NCBI RefSeq assembly: GCF_023554555.1
Contig: NZ_JAMJWC010000001.1
Location: forward strand, 124,001-188,000
DNA: 64,000 bases
Source: Sphingobacterium sp. lm-10
GTDB taxonomy: Bacteria > Bacteroidota > Bacteroidia > Sphingobacteriales > Sphingobacteriaceae
Direction: 5' to 3'
A model generated the notes under the pieces. It saw only the letters and a list, made by a program, of their open reading frames with translations. It did no database searches and was not told the DNA's origin. Of the stretch, positions 9,381 to 18,246 are shown piece after piece (position 1 is the stretch's first letter; each line of letters starts with the position of its first letter). The translations under genes were made by a program, and so were the position numbers.

Positions 9381-9412
9381 ACAATAGCCCCGACATTCGT
9401 CGGGGCTATTGT
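9381..9412. terminator. bidirectional terminator
   Basis: A perfect 14-bp stem (ACAATAGCCCCGAC paired with its complement) with loop ATTC, between the reductase gene and the convergent tricorn-like gene. Short T and A runs flank it on both sides, so it can serve both. Confidence 0.88.
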
Positions 9413-9435
9413 GATTTTAAATAGTATAAAGCGGC

Positions 9436-12400
9436 TTAATTCACCTCTTTCAATATCTCTTCCACAGCAGTTTTCAGCTGAGGATCTTCCCCACTTAAGA
9501 ATGCTTTATAAGGAAGGGGTACGCGAATATCTGGTTCTACTTGCATATTCTCCGTCGTGCGACCTTCTTTACCGATGGTACCAATCATTGGAATACCAAA
9601 TACGATGGTTGGATCGATTTGTGATTCCCACCACACGGCTGTTCCGGTTCCCGGTACAGGCATACCCACCAACTTGCCAAGGCCGTTCTGTTTGTAGATG
9701 TATGGGAAAATGTGCGCATCACTGTAGTTGCCTTCGCTCATGACTACGATCGAAGGTTTCGTCCAACGCGAAGCTGGCTCACCACCTTTTACGATGTTAC
9801 CTTGTGGCGCGAATTGCAAGTACTGCTTGCCACTTAGGAAGGTGTTCAAGTCATCATGCAACCAACCGCCGCCGTTAAAGCGCGTATCGACTACTAGTGC
9901 TTTCTTATCCACATTTTCGCCCATCGCGCGCTCGTACAACTCCCGGAAACTGCCATCATTCATCCCTTCGATATGCACGTAGCCAATCTGACCGTTACTG
10001 ATTTTGTCCACATATTCTTTACGGCTCTTTACCCAACGCTTGTACATCAGGCCATTTTCTTCTCCTTGGGAGATCGGCTTAATGTTTTCAGCAAATGCAG
10101 CACCAGAAGATGTTTTACCGCTGATGTACACATATTGTCCCGCTTTACGATTGAACAACTTCGCCCAATCTTCGTTGGCTTTAAGCAATTTGCCATCAAT
10201 TTCGGTAATGACGCTACCCTTGTCTATTTTGCTATTTGCTTTATCTAATGGGCCGCCAGCAAGCACCTCTGTTACGCGTAATCCTTCGCCAGTGTATTGC
10301 TCATCGTATAGCAAGCCTAAGCTTGGTGTGATGTCTGGATTGGATGGGCGAGGGGAGTAACGACCTCCAGTGTGAGACGCATTCAGCTCACCCAACAATT
10401 CGCTCAATAGTTCTTGAAAATCATAGTTATTGTTGATATGTGGCAAGAAGCGCGCATAGGTTTTCTTGTAGCCTTTCCAGTCAATACCATGAATTTTTGG
10501 ATCGTAGAATTTCTTCTCTACTTGCAACCACGCGTGGTGGAACATATATTCCCGTTCTGCCGCGGCATCCAAACTGATCTCGCTCTTGCTGCTGATCGGC
10601 GTAACTTTGCCATTTTCAGCATCGACCTTGACTAGGCTGCCACGATTCGTCATGAACAAGCTTTTGCCGTCTTTACTGATTTCCAAGCCACTCGGCGAAC
10701 CTCCTAGCTTAGCCAGGATTTTCGTTTCTCGCGTCCGTGGTTCGGTGACCCAAAGGTCATAGCCTTTTTCGAACGCCGCCAGATAGAATAACTTACTTAC
10801 ATCTTTATTCAGTACATAATCGCTGATGGATGAGCTATTGATCGTCAGGCGCACCATACGGTCACGTAAGTTTTCGATATTAGGTACAAATTCTGGTTCG
10901 GGTGTTTTTTTCTTGGTAGAATCTTGCTTATCTCTTTCTTCGAGTAATTTAAATTCATCTTTATTGAGCTGAAAGCGATCGTAGGCTTCTTGATCAAAAA
11001 AGGCAGCAAATACATCGACTTCTCGGCTTCCCTGATAAGCGAGTGATTTACGGCCATAACGGCTGCTCACCCAGGTCATAATCTTACCATCCTTAGACCA
11101 TTTCGCTCCGCTATCACCAAATCCACTTTGTATAGGATGACGCAGTTCGCCGCTGCCATCCGCTTTCACTAAGGCGGTATTGCCACTTAAAAAGAAACCA
11201 CCTTGATCGTCCACAAATAACCAGCGGCTATCCGGACTCCATTCAAAACCCCAATCGCCATCAGCATAGGAGTGGTTGCGACCTTCAGGAAGGATGGTGA
11301 TTGCTTTGCCACCGCTTGCTGGCATTACTTTCAGGATATTGCGGTCTTCAATGAAGGCAATGGATTTGCCATCCGGGGAATATTTTGGTGCGAAATTATT
11401 GTGCGTGTTTACCAGTACTGGAGATTCTTTTAATAAGCTGGCATTGAAGAAATAAGGCTCAGCTGCCTTGCCAATCTCCGTTTTATAAATACCCCAGCCG
11501 GTACTATCGCGTTCGGCAGCATAGATCAGCGTTTTGCTGTCTGGTGCCCAGTCAAGCATGCGCTCCTGACCAGCAGTTTCGGTGATGCGTTTAGTAAAAT
11601 CGCCTTCTACGCTGGTAACAAACAATTCGCCACGCGTGATGTAGGCGATTTGCTTACCATCAGGACTCAGTTTGAATTCTCTGGTTTCGCCGCTAAGCGG
11701 TAGGTTTTTCACATCTGGCAATCCAGAATCGGTATGGATACGAATGCTCAGCTTATTCGGTGTGCCCCCTTCGGTCAAGGTATAAATAGCGCCATCTTGC
11801 GTAAATGCCAAAGTATTGTTTCTTGAAGCGCTAAGATGTCGTACCGGGTTTTTGGTGAAACGGGTGAGTTGCGTATTGCTATTGCCCGCTTGCAGACCTT
11901 TTTTATACACATTAAGCGTACCGTCTTTCTCGGAAAGGTAGAATACCGATTGGCCATCTTGGGCAAATACCGGCTCGCGATGCTCAATCTCCTCGTTGGT
12001 CAATGCCAGATAGTTGTTTTTTTCTAGATCATAGATCCAGATGTCGCGTGTTACCGAAGAGGTATGGTGCTTACGCCAAGCATCTTCGTAGCCTTTGCGA
12101 TCCTGAAAAACTAACTGCTTGCCATTCGGGCTTAGCTTTGCATGATCCATGCCTGCGGCAGAGACCAACTTAGCGCGGCCGCCATGGACAGGAACTTCAT
12201 AGACATTCTGAAATAAACGCATGCTTGGGAAGCGCACGCTGGCAGCCGGAGCTTGACGAGCACTACCGAAATACACGGCCCCATTATCTGCCGTGAAATC
12301 GTAGGGATAGTCATCGGCACTATTATAGGTGAGGCGTGTCGCTTGCCCGCCATTTGCTGACATCACAAAAACATCAAAATTGCCGTGGCGATTGTTTGCA

Positions 12401-12651
12401 AAGGCTATCCATTGGCCATCGCGACTCCAAATAGGCATCATGTTATGCGATTCGCCCACGGTCAGTGGCGTCGCATTTCCGCCCGTAGAGGCTACCTTGT
12501 ACAGATTACCTTGGTAACCAAATACAATGGATGTGCCATCCGGCGAAATGGTTGGATAACGAAGCCATAAGGCTTCTTGAGCAGAAAGCATTGTGGGAAC
12601 CCATAGGCAGGCCGCGACCAAGAGCTTTCTCATAGAAAAATATTTATGCAT
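9436..12651 (-). CDS. tricorn-like S41 serine protease with beta-propeller
   Basis: A 1071-residue exported protease. The signal peptide KLLVAACLWVPTMLSAQ may start at the first Met or at Met7 (12633). The first two thirds are WD40/TolB-like propeller blades with repeated patterns such as PTISPDGTSIVF, AFANNRHGNFDVF, KLSPNGKQLVF and EFKLSPDGKQIAY. A tail domain, a PDZ domain (about 760-850, SKIDKGSVITEIDGK) and a C-terminal S41 peptidase core follow, with VDTRFNGGGWLHDDL and the likely nucleophile serine in MSEGNYSDAHIFPY. This order is that of tricorn core protease homologues, which cut peptides after oligomeric assembly. In Bacteroidota the exported form is probably periplasmic. A -7 box TATTTTTG lies at 12679-12686 on the minus strand. 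Confidence 0.9.
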   Translation of the reverse strand: MHKYFSMRKLLVAACLWVPTMLSAQEALWLRYPTISPDGTSIVFGYQGNLYKVASTGGNATPLTVGESHNMMPIWSRDGQWIAFANNRHGNFDVFVMSANGGQATRLTYNSADDYPYDFTADNGAVYFGSARQAPAASVRFPSMRLFQNVYEVPVHGGRAKLVSAAGMDHAKLSPNGKQLVFQDRKGYEDAWRKHHTSSVTRDIWIYDLEKNNYLALTNEEIEHREPVFAQDGQSVFYLSEKDGTLNVYKKGLQAGNSNTQLTRFTKNPVRHLSASRNNTLAFTQDGAIYTLTEGGTPNKLSIRIHTDSGLPDVKNLPLSGETREFKLSPDGKQIAYITRGELFVTSVEGDFTKRITETAGQERMLDWAPDSKTLIYAAERDSTGWGIYKTEIGKAAEPYFFNASLLKESPVLVNTHNNFAPKYSPDGKSIAFIEDRNILKVMPASGGKAITILPEGRNHSYADGDWGFEWSPDSRWLFVDDQGGFFLSGNTALVKADGSGELRHPIQSGFGDSGAKWSKDGKIMTWVSSRYGRKSLAYQGSREVDVFAAFFDQEAYDRFQLNKDEFKLLEERDKQDSTKKKTPEPEFVPNIENLRDRMVRLTINSSSISDYVLNKDVSKLFYLAAFEKGYDLWVTEPRTRETKILAKLGGSPSGLEISKDGKSLFMTNRGSLVKVDAENGKVTPISSKSEISLDAAAEREYMFHHAWLQVEKKFYDPKIHGIDWKGYKKTYARFLPHINNNYDFQELLSELLGELNASHTGGRYSPRPSNPDITPSLGLLYDEQYTGEGLRVTEVLAGGPLDKANSKIDKGSVITEIDGKLLKANEDWAKLFNRKAGQYVYISGKTSSGAAFAENIKPISQGEENGLMYKRWVKSRKEYVDKISNGQIGYVHIEGMNDGSFRELYERAMGENVDKKALVVDTRFNGGGWLHDDLNTFLSGKQYLQFAPQGNIVKGGEPASRWTKPSIVVMSEGNYSDAHIFPYIYKQNGLGKLVGMPVPGTGTAVWWESQIDPTIVFGIPMIGTIGKEGRTTENMQVEPDIRVPLPYKAFLSGEDPQLKTAVEEILKEVN

Positions 12652-12744
12652 AGACTAAAGTTAATAAAGTGTTAGACACAAAAATACATTTTCCTGCAGA
12701 AATGCATTGTCACAGTATTATAGGAATTTGCGGAGAAATGGGCT

Positions 12745-13884
12745 TTATCGAGGTAATTTTTCTGGCCGTCGCATATGGTACGATGTAGCCGTAATCGCGT
12801 GCATAAAAGATTCTATAGCCGCAATTTCTACTTTGCTGAGATAGAGCTTTTGCATCAGCGGGTCGGTTATAGGGTGGTGGGGGTCTGCTGCTTTTTGTTC
12901 GGCGGTAGCCGTGTTCATCTGCATGCCCCTATTGTAAATATTGATTACACCCGTGATGTTCCAAAACATACCATTGTGCATCCAAGGTCCGGTATTCATT
13001 ACATCGCGAAGCGAAGGCGTGCGGAACTTACCCACATCTTCTGCTTTGCCGGTCACATAATACCGACCAAGGTCTTCGTACTTGCGCTTGTAATAGGTGA
13101 GGCCGATATTATGGAAATCTTCATCCGTTAAAAATTGTCCGTTATGGCAGTTCATACAGCGCGCTTTGGTCCGAAATAAATGCATGCCTTCAATTTGCTG
13201 TGCCGATAAAGCACTGTAGTTTCCATCCAAAAATTCATCGAAACGGCTTCGTCGGCTTTTCAGTGTACGCTGAAAAGCACTTAATGCTTTTAAAACCTCT
13301 GGAACGGAATAATCAGGGTCATCAAAGGCTGCTAAAAACAAAGCATTATACGCCTGAATAGCTTTTAGTTTTGGAATCAGTTGCGTAAGATTCATGTTCA
13401 TCTCATGGTGCGCTTCGATTGGGGACAACGCTTGTGCTTCCAAAGCAGTTTCCCGTCCGTCCCAAAATAGGCTTTTGCGAGCGTACACATTTAATAAAGA
13501 TGGCGTATTGCGCGTACCTGACTGATGGTCATGACCTATTGGCGTACTAACTTTATCTGCCCAGCTACTTTGTGGGTGATGACAGGAACTGCAAGAGATT
13601 TGATTGGATCCAGACAATATCGGGTCGAAAAATAGATTTTTGCCCAATACTACGATCGGTGATTCCATAATAGCAAAGTAATCGCTATCTACTTTGGGCA
13701 AGGAACTGAACTCTTTCCACGATACTCCCGGATCTATGTTTGGTTGTGGCCAATCGACAAGAGGGCGTTTGTATAACGAAGCTATGGAGTCTGTAGTGGA
13801 GATAATTGTGCTACCATATTGTTCTCCGAATGATAACAAAATCACCAGCAACAAACTACTTATAAAGACTCCTAAAATACGCAT
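12745..13884 (-). CDS. diheme cytochrome c peroxidase (MauG/CcpA family)
   Basis: A 379-residue exported protein with an N-terminal hydrophobic segment. Two c-type haem motifs are present: CSSCH at 98-102 and CMNCH at 243-247. The spacing and the surrounding text (LGKNLFFDPILSGSNQ, FRTPSLRDV, GPWMHNGMFWN) match bacterial diheme peroxidases, which reduce peroxide in the periplasm or act as MauG-like oxidases. It is divergent from the TonB receptor at 14002. The shared 117-base gap holds promoter boxes for each side with a Fur-like palindrome between, which suggests that both are iron-regulated. The physiological substrate cannot be told from sequence. Confidence 0.92.
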   Translation of the reverse strand: MRILGVFISSLLLVILLSFGEQYGSTIISTTDSIASLYKRPLVDWPQPNIDPGVSWKEFSSLPKVDSDYFAIMESPIVVLGKNLFFDPILSGSNQISCSSCHHPQSSWADKVSTPIGHDHQSGTRNTPSLLNVYARKSLFWDGRETALEAQALSPIEAHHEMNMNLTQLIPKLKAIQAYNALFLAAFDDPDYSVPEVLKALSAFQRTLKSRRSRFDEFLDGNYSALSAQQIEGMHLFRTKARCMNCHNGQFLTDEDFHNIGLTYYKRKYEDLGRYYVTGKAEDVGKFRTPSLRDVMNTGPWMHNGMFWNITGVINIYNRGMQMNTATAEQKAADPHHPITDPLMQKLYLSKVEIAAIESFMHAITATSYHMRRPEKLPR

Positions 13885-13906
13885 AAAACCCGCTCCTAAA
13901 TCGCTG

Positions 13907-13914
13907 CAAAACTA
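13907..13914 (-). promoter_or_regulatory. -7 box of the diheme peroxidase gene
   Basis: On the minus strand TAGTTTTG fits TAnnTTTG, 23 bases before the start codon at 13884. The Fur-like palindrome at 13923-13941 begins nine bases further upstream, where a repressor would block polymerase. Confidence 0.6.
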
Positions 13915-13922
13915 CAATTTTT

Positions 13923-13941
13923 ATTTAGAATAATTAAAAAT
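13923..13941. promoter_or_regulatory. Fur-like palindromic operator
   Basis: The 19 bases read ATTTAGAAT-A-ATTAAAAAT. The left arm and seven of nine bases of the right arm fit the inverted repeat ATTTAGAAT-n-ATTCTAAAT, which resembles Fur boxes known from related Flavobacteria. The site lies between the divergent promoters of the peroxidase and the TonB receptor operon. The assignment is by motif similarity only. Confidence 0.5.
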
Positions 13942-13967
13942 AATTATGTCGATGGGAAAATATAATT

Positions 13968-13975
13968 TACATTTG
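13968..13975 (+). promoter_or_regulatory. -7 box of the TonB receptor operon
   Basis: TACATTTG fits TAnnTTTG, 26 bases before the ATG at 14002. A second AT-rich inverted repeat, ATTATTTA/TAAATAAT (13979-14003), spans the leader and the start codon; in DNA this rich in A and T it could be chance. Confidence 0.6.
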
Positions 13976-14001
13976 CGCATTATTTAGATTTAATATAAAT
14001 A

Positions 14002-16764
14002 ATGGTCAACCTAGGGAAAATATACATTAAAGCTATTGCTACGATGCTTTTAATGTTTTTATTTATGTATTTAATGCCATTGCAAGGACACGCACAGATT
14101 CGTAATATTCCCATTTTGTCGGGCGTAGTTTACGATGGGCAAGTCGGTAAACCGCTTCCATTGGCGAACGTATACATTGACGAAACACAGCAACAAACCA
14201 GGACGGATAAGGACGGTAAATTCACTATTTCACTGTCGGCTTATAACGGCGACATCACTTTGACAGTGTCTTATATTGGGAAAAAGACCATCAAGCAGAA
14301 GATCGCGAAAGACGATATCAATAAATCTATTGTGATTACGCTAGTTAATAACAGTCTGACGCTGGAGCAGGTAGATGTTAATCCGATATTTGAAGGCACG
14401 AAGAACTCTATATCTTCGATAACCTTTGATGAAGAAGCTATTGAGCGTGTGCAAGCATTTAGTTTGCTCGATGTACTTAACAACTTACCGGGTAGGCAGA
14501 TCACAGCACCGAATATTAATGCTCCGCAAACGCTCACTTTACGCACCACGTTAGGCGGTAGCGATGCGCTCAATAATTCGCTGGGTGTTCCGATCATTAT
14601 GGATGGTGTGGCATTGTCCAATGATGCTAATATGCAATCTCGCCTGCCAGGACAATGGGGGATGGGTTCGGGTGCTTTGCCCGCCACTAATGGCGGCAAT
14701 ACCGCAGATGTGCCCTTTCGGGGAATAGATTTGCGGGAAATTCCTGTAGAATCCATCGAAAAGATTGAAGTGATTCAAGGTGTGGCATCCGCTGAATATG
14801 GTGAGCTGACGGATGGTGCTATTTTGATCGAACGTAAAGCGGGTCGATCTCCCTGGCATTTCACAACCAACATCAACGGAGGTTCCCATAATTATTCGCT
14901 AAACAAAGGCTTCGATCTTCCGAAAAAATGGGGTGGATTGACCGTGGATGGAAACTATGCGATATCAAACTCCAATCCTACAGACCGCTTTCAGGAATAC
15001 AGACGCTATGGTGCGGGTATTCGATGGAATACACCACAGTACCGCTATTTTCGAAATAAGCTTAGTATAGATTTTAATCAACGACTGGATGAAGTAAAGC
15101 TCGATCCGGATGATGATGCCCAGAAAAGATATGAATCTACGGAATCTGGGATTCGGATATCCAACAATATGATGATCAAGGTAGATAAACCCTGGCTCGA
15201 TGATATCAATTTCAGTGCTTCGTATTCCGAACGCAATCAAGAAAGTTATGCACAGCAGCTACTAAATCGTGGCGGAATAGCAATAGGCGGAAAGGATACG
15301 ACAGGAATCTATGAAGGCCTTTTAGTTAGTGGTCGATATATGTCGGAAGAGCGTATTGTCGGCAATCCTATTACAGCCAGTGCCAATCTACGACTGGCAA
15401 CACGTTTTCGGCTCGGCGAATCCACGCACGTGTTAAGTTATGGCGCCAATACTAACTATGCGAATAACGGCGGACGAGGAATTATTGCAGATCCATTACG
15501 ACCGCGTTGGATAGACCTTAGTGATCAAAATGTACGACCGTATTCTTTTGAGCTTACTCCAGCCTTATTCAACGCCGGTGTGTACCTCACCGATAATATC
15601 CGCTATCGCTGGTTTGGCAAAGCGATGAATAGCAGTCTAGGCATCCGTTTCGATTCGCAAAACGGATCCTTATCGGTACAACCGCGATTAAGTACACAAA
15701 TAGTGCTCGATAAGCACTGGCAAGTTGCTGCGGCTTACGGTATCGCGACCAAATCGCCGACTTTGTTGCACCGTTATCCACCGCCGACCTGGATCGATAT
15801 TCCATTGGGGAATGTCAGCTATGGCAATACCAGTCTTTATCTATTGCATACCGAACGTATCGAATTGTCCAATACCGATTTAAAACCTAGTCGCTCCATG
15901 CAGGCAGAGATTAATGTTAATTATCGGGATAAATTTATCACTTCCAGATTGAACGGCTATTTCAAGCATAATGCAAATGGTTTCCAGTCGATCCGACAAT
16001 TTCATCCGATCACCTTACCGCAATTCGCATTTAATTATGATGCTGCGGCAGAAAAAATTAATTATACAGAGACCGGTGTGTACCAAACCTATTACGATAA
16101 CTCGGTTAGTTACATTGCGAATGTGAGAAGTTCGTACACTTATGGTTTTGACTGGTCATTGTCTACTAAGAAAATCAAAGCGATAGAAACCAGCTTTCTC
16201 ACCAGCACCTCCTTTATCCTTTCTCGTCAGGACAATGGTGATATTTTGGAAGATACACGCTTAACCACGCCGGTGATTATTGATGGCCAGAATATTTGGT
16301 ATGCCTTGTACAATCCGTTAAATAGTCAACAGCGATACATTCTAACGAGTAAACTCAACTCGACTACCCATATTTCAAAGTTAGGATTTGTAATTATGAC
16401 CTATATGGATATCAATTGGATGAATAAGATGTCGTCTTTACATAAATCTGCTACTCAGCCAGCCATTGCGTACTTGGATGTGACGATGCAGCGCGTGTGG
16501 CTAACACCAGAACAGCAAGCCTCTGGAATTATCCCTGGTCGTGATCTAAATACCAATAGCACAGAACAACGCATGGTATATGCTAATTTTTCACTTTCTG
16601 TAGCTAAAGAAATTGGAAAGAAAATGCGCATTGCCGTGACCGCTTATAACACATTCAACTTGCGGCCACAGTCTTCTTTCATCAATCCCACAAATGGTTT
16701 GGAAACCATTACCCGCTACAATAGCCCTTTAAGTATTACCGGTGGCGTGTCATTTAGGTTATAA
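14002..16764 (+). CDS. TonB-dependent outer membrane receptor
   Basis: A 920-residue receptor. After a signal peptide (MLLMFLFMYLMPLQGHAQ) comes a carboxypeptidase-regulatory-like beta sandwich (about 38-120, LPLANVYIDETQQQTRTDKDG), then a plug domain (DVLNNLPGRQI, IMDGVALSNDANMQ, VESIEKIEVIQGVASAEYG) and a 22-strand-type barrel ending in SPLSITGGVSFRL. It lacks a SusD partner; instead it is followed by a DUF4876 lipoprotein and a DUF6850 barrel. The divergent diheme peroxidase and the Fur-like box point to iron or haem uptake, which is inference. The gap of 114 bases to the next gene carries a hairpin, so downstream expression may be tuned. Confidence 0.92.
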   Translation: MVNLGKIYIKAIATMLLMFLFMYLMPLQGHAQIRNIPILSGVVYDGQVGKPLPLANVYIDETQQQTRTDKDGKFTISLSAYNGDITLTVSYIGKKTIKQKIAKDDINKSIVITLVNNSLTLEQVDVNPIFEGTKNSISSITFDEEAIERVQAFSLLDVLNNLPGRQITAPNINAPQTLTLRTTLGGSDALNNSLGVPIIMDGVALSNDANMQSRLPGQWGMGSGALPATNGGNTADVPFRGIDLREIPVESIEKIEVIQGVASAEYGELTDGAILIERKAGRSPWHFTTNINGGSHNYSLNKGFDLPKKWGGLTVDGNYAISNSNPTDRFQEYRRYGAGIRWNTPQYRYFRNKLSIDFNQRLDEVKLDPDDDAQKRYESTESGIRISNNMMIKVDKPWLDDINFSASYSERNQESYAQQLLNRGGIAIGGKDTTGIYEGLLVSGRYMSEERIVGNPITASANLRLATRFRLGESTHVLSYGANTNYANNGGRGIIADPLRPRWIDLSDQNVRPYSFELTPALFNAGVYLTDNIRYRWFGKAMNSSLGIRFDSQNGSLSVQPRLSTQIVLDKHWQVAAAYGIATKSPTLLHRYPPPTWIDIPLGNVSYGNTSLYLLHTERIELSNTDLKPSRSMQAEINVNYRDKFITSRLNGYFKHNANGFQSIRQFHPITLPQFAFNYDAAAEKINYTETGVYQTYYDNSVSYIANVRSSYTYGFDWSLSTKKIKAIETSFLTSTSFILSRQDNGDILEDTRLTTPVIIDGQNIWYALYNPLNSQQRYILTSKLNSTTHISKLGFVIMTYMDINWMNKMSSLHKSATQPAIAYLDVTMQRVWLTPEQQASGIIPGRDLNTNSTEQRMVYANFSLSVAKEIGKKMRIAVTAYNTFNLRPQSSFINPTNGLETITRYNSPLSITGGVSFRL

Positions 16765-16802
16765 GATAAAATGAATAATAATCAACCCAATCACATATAT
16801 GA

Positions 16803-16846
16803 AATGTCCATCATAGCCAAACACAAATCACTATGATCTGGACATT
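16803..16846 (+). promoter_or_regulatory. intercistronic stem-loop
   Basis: The left arm AATGTCCATCATAG pairs with CTATGATCTGGACATT, 14 base pairs with a two-base bulge and a 14-base loop. No T run follows, so it is more likely an RNA processing or stability element, or an attenuator, than a full terminator within the receptor operon. Confidence 0.55.
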
Positions 16847-16878
16847 CTATATGACCAATAAAAACAAATTACTTACAT

Positions 16879-18246
16879 ATGAAAACTAGAATTACTTTAT
16901 TATTTACATCCATTACACTATTGCTCTTAATTGGATGTCAGAAAGACCAGCAACAAGCGATGCCCGTTAACGTGCAGATACAACTGGCTGTAGACGAAGA
17001 GAAAGTGCCATTTACCGTTCCTTACGACAAAGCGGAGATCACTTTGCAAAGTAATGCCAATGGTACAAAATATACCTTGCAGGCGAATGCTAATGGGCAG
17101 ATCCAACTAAATGATATGGTTCCGGGTGTTTACGCGGTTAATGTATCCTTGAAACTGACCGCAGCCGAATATACGGCGCTGACGGGTACGAATCGCCAAG
17201 ATGATTTCTATCTGAACTATGCTTTGAATGATAAATCCATCTTTGCAGATGAAAATTTTACCATCACCTTAGTTACTAGCGAAACGATTGGTGGTTTTGT
17301 GATCAAGCAGATCTATTATGCAGGTTCAGATACGAGAAGTGCTGCGACCACGAGAGATAATTTCATTGAGATCTATAATAATACCTCCGAAACGCTCTAC
17401 GCAGATAGCCTGTTAGTGGTCACGATTTATGGAAAACCAAACCGTAGCACTGATGCCTACTCTTTGTCGAACAATCAGTTTGATTGGAGTAAAGCCTTGG
17501 AAATGACCACTGCAAACGGTGATCCTAACGAAGATTTTGTATACGCTAAGAGCATAATGCGTGTGCCGAGTGATGGTACAGGTAAAAGATATCGAGTAGA
17601 AGCAGGTAAAAGCATTATTGTGGCCGCTACTGCAGTAAATCACGCCGGATCTTATACGGATTTGAACGGACGTGTTATTACCGCTCAAGACCCGACCTTG
17701 ACGGTTGATTTGAGCCAAGCTGATTTTGAGGTAAATATGGCGGAATACTTAAAGCGTATCAATGCAGCAAGCTCTCCTTTGGCGACTGATGTAGATAATC
17801 TGAATGTGCCTAATATGGACGTGATTTTTATCGATTCGGGACGGGAGTGGGTTTTCACTCCGCAAACCCGTGAATCGTATGTTATTGTGAAATTAGACGC
17901 CTCGGTTAATGTGGAAAATCTACCCGCTTATGCTTCGCCAATCACACGTACAATATCGAGTAGTACGAACCGCTATCCGCAGATACCAACCCAATATATT
18001 ATTGATGCGGTAGAAGTAGAGACACCAGTCGTCGCAGACCGTTTACCAAGACGTTTACCGCAGCGTTTTGATGCAGGTGCGATTTCTGTTCCGGGTGGGC
18101 CATTCTCCAGTCAGTCAGTCGTCCGTAAAACGGCCAAAAAGGTAAATGGACGACGCATTTTATTAGATACCAATAATTCTGCGAACGACTTTGGTTTCTT
18201 GAATCGTGCCAACTCTTCTAAAGGTGAAAGCTCTTTTATTGATTAA
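16879..18246 (+). CDS. DUF4876 lipoprotein
   Basis: A 455-residue protein with signal peptide and lipobox LIGC (Cys 20), so it is probably anchored to the outer membrane. The N-terminal third (about 27-125) looks like an immunoglobulin-like fold (KAEITLQSNANGTKYTLQ). The central part begins IGGFVIKQIYYAGSDTRSA, the recognisable start of the DUF4876 region, with a lamin-tail-like IEIYNNTSETLYADSLLVV. Its stop codon TAA shares one base with the ATG of the next gene, so translation is coupled. Function is not established; its fixed place between a TonB receptor and a DUF6850 barrel suggests a surface-exposed partner of the receptor. Confidence 0.8.
   Translation: MKTRITLLFTSITLLLLIGCQKDQQQAMPVNVQIQLAVDEEKVPFTVPYDKAEITLQSNANGTKYTLQANANGQIQLNDMVPGVYAVNVSLKLTAAEYTALTGTNRQDDFYLNYALNDKSIFADENFTITLVTSETIGGFVIKQIYYAGSDTRSAATTRDNFIEIYNNTSETLYADSLLVVTIYGKPNRSTDAYSLSNNQFDWSKALEMTTANGDPNEDFVYAKSIMRVPSDGTGKRYRVEAGKSIIVAATAVNHAGSYTDLNGRVITAQDPTLTVDLSQADFEVNMAEYLKRINAASSPLATDVDNLNVPNMDVIFIDSGREWVFTPQTRESYVIVKLDASVNVENLPAYASPITRTISSSTNRYPQIPTQYIIDAVEVETPVVADRLPRRLPQRFDAGAISVPGGPFSSQSVVRKTAKKVNGRRILLDTNNSANDFGFLNRANSSKGESSFID

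Noticed and set aside
10845..11057. Minus-strand frame inside the tricorn-like gene, with many similar frames inside other genes
   Set aside because: It lies entirely within a well supported gene in another frame and shows no family pattern.
13979..14003. 8-bp inverted repeat ATTATTTA/TAAATAAT over the TonB receptor start
   Set aside because: Perfect, but in DNA this rich in A and T it is expected by chance; listed only as a note.
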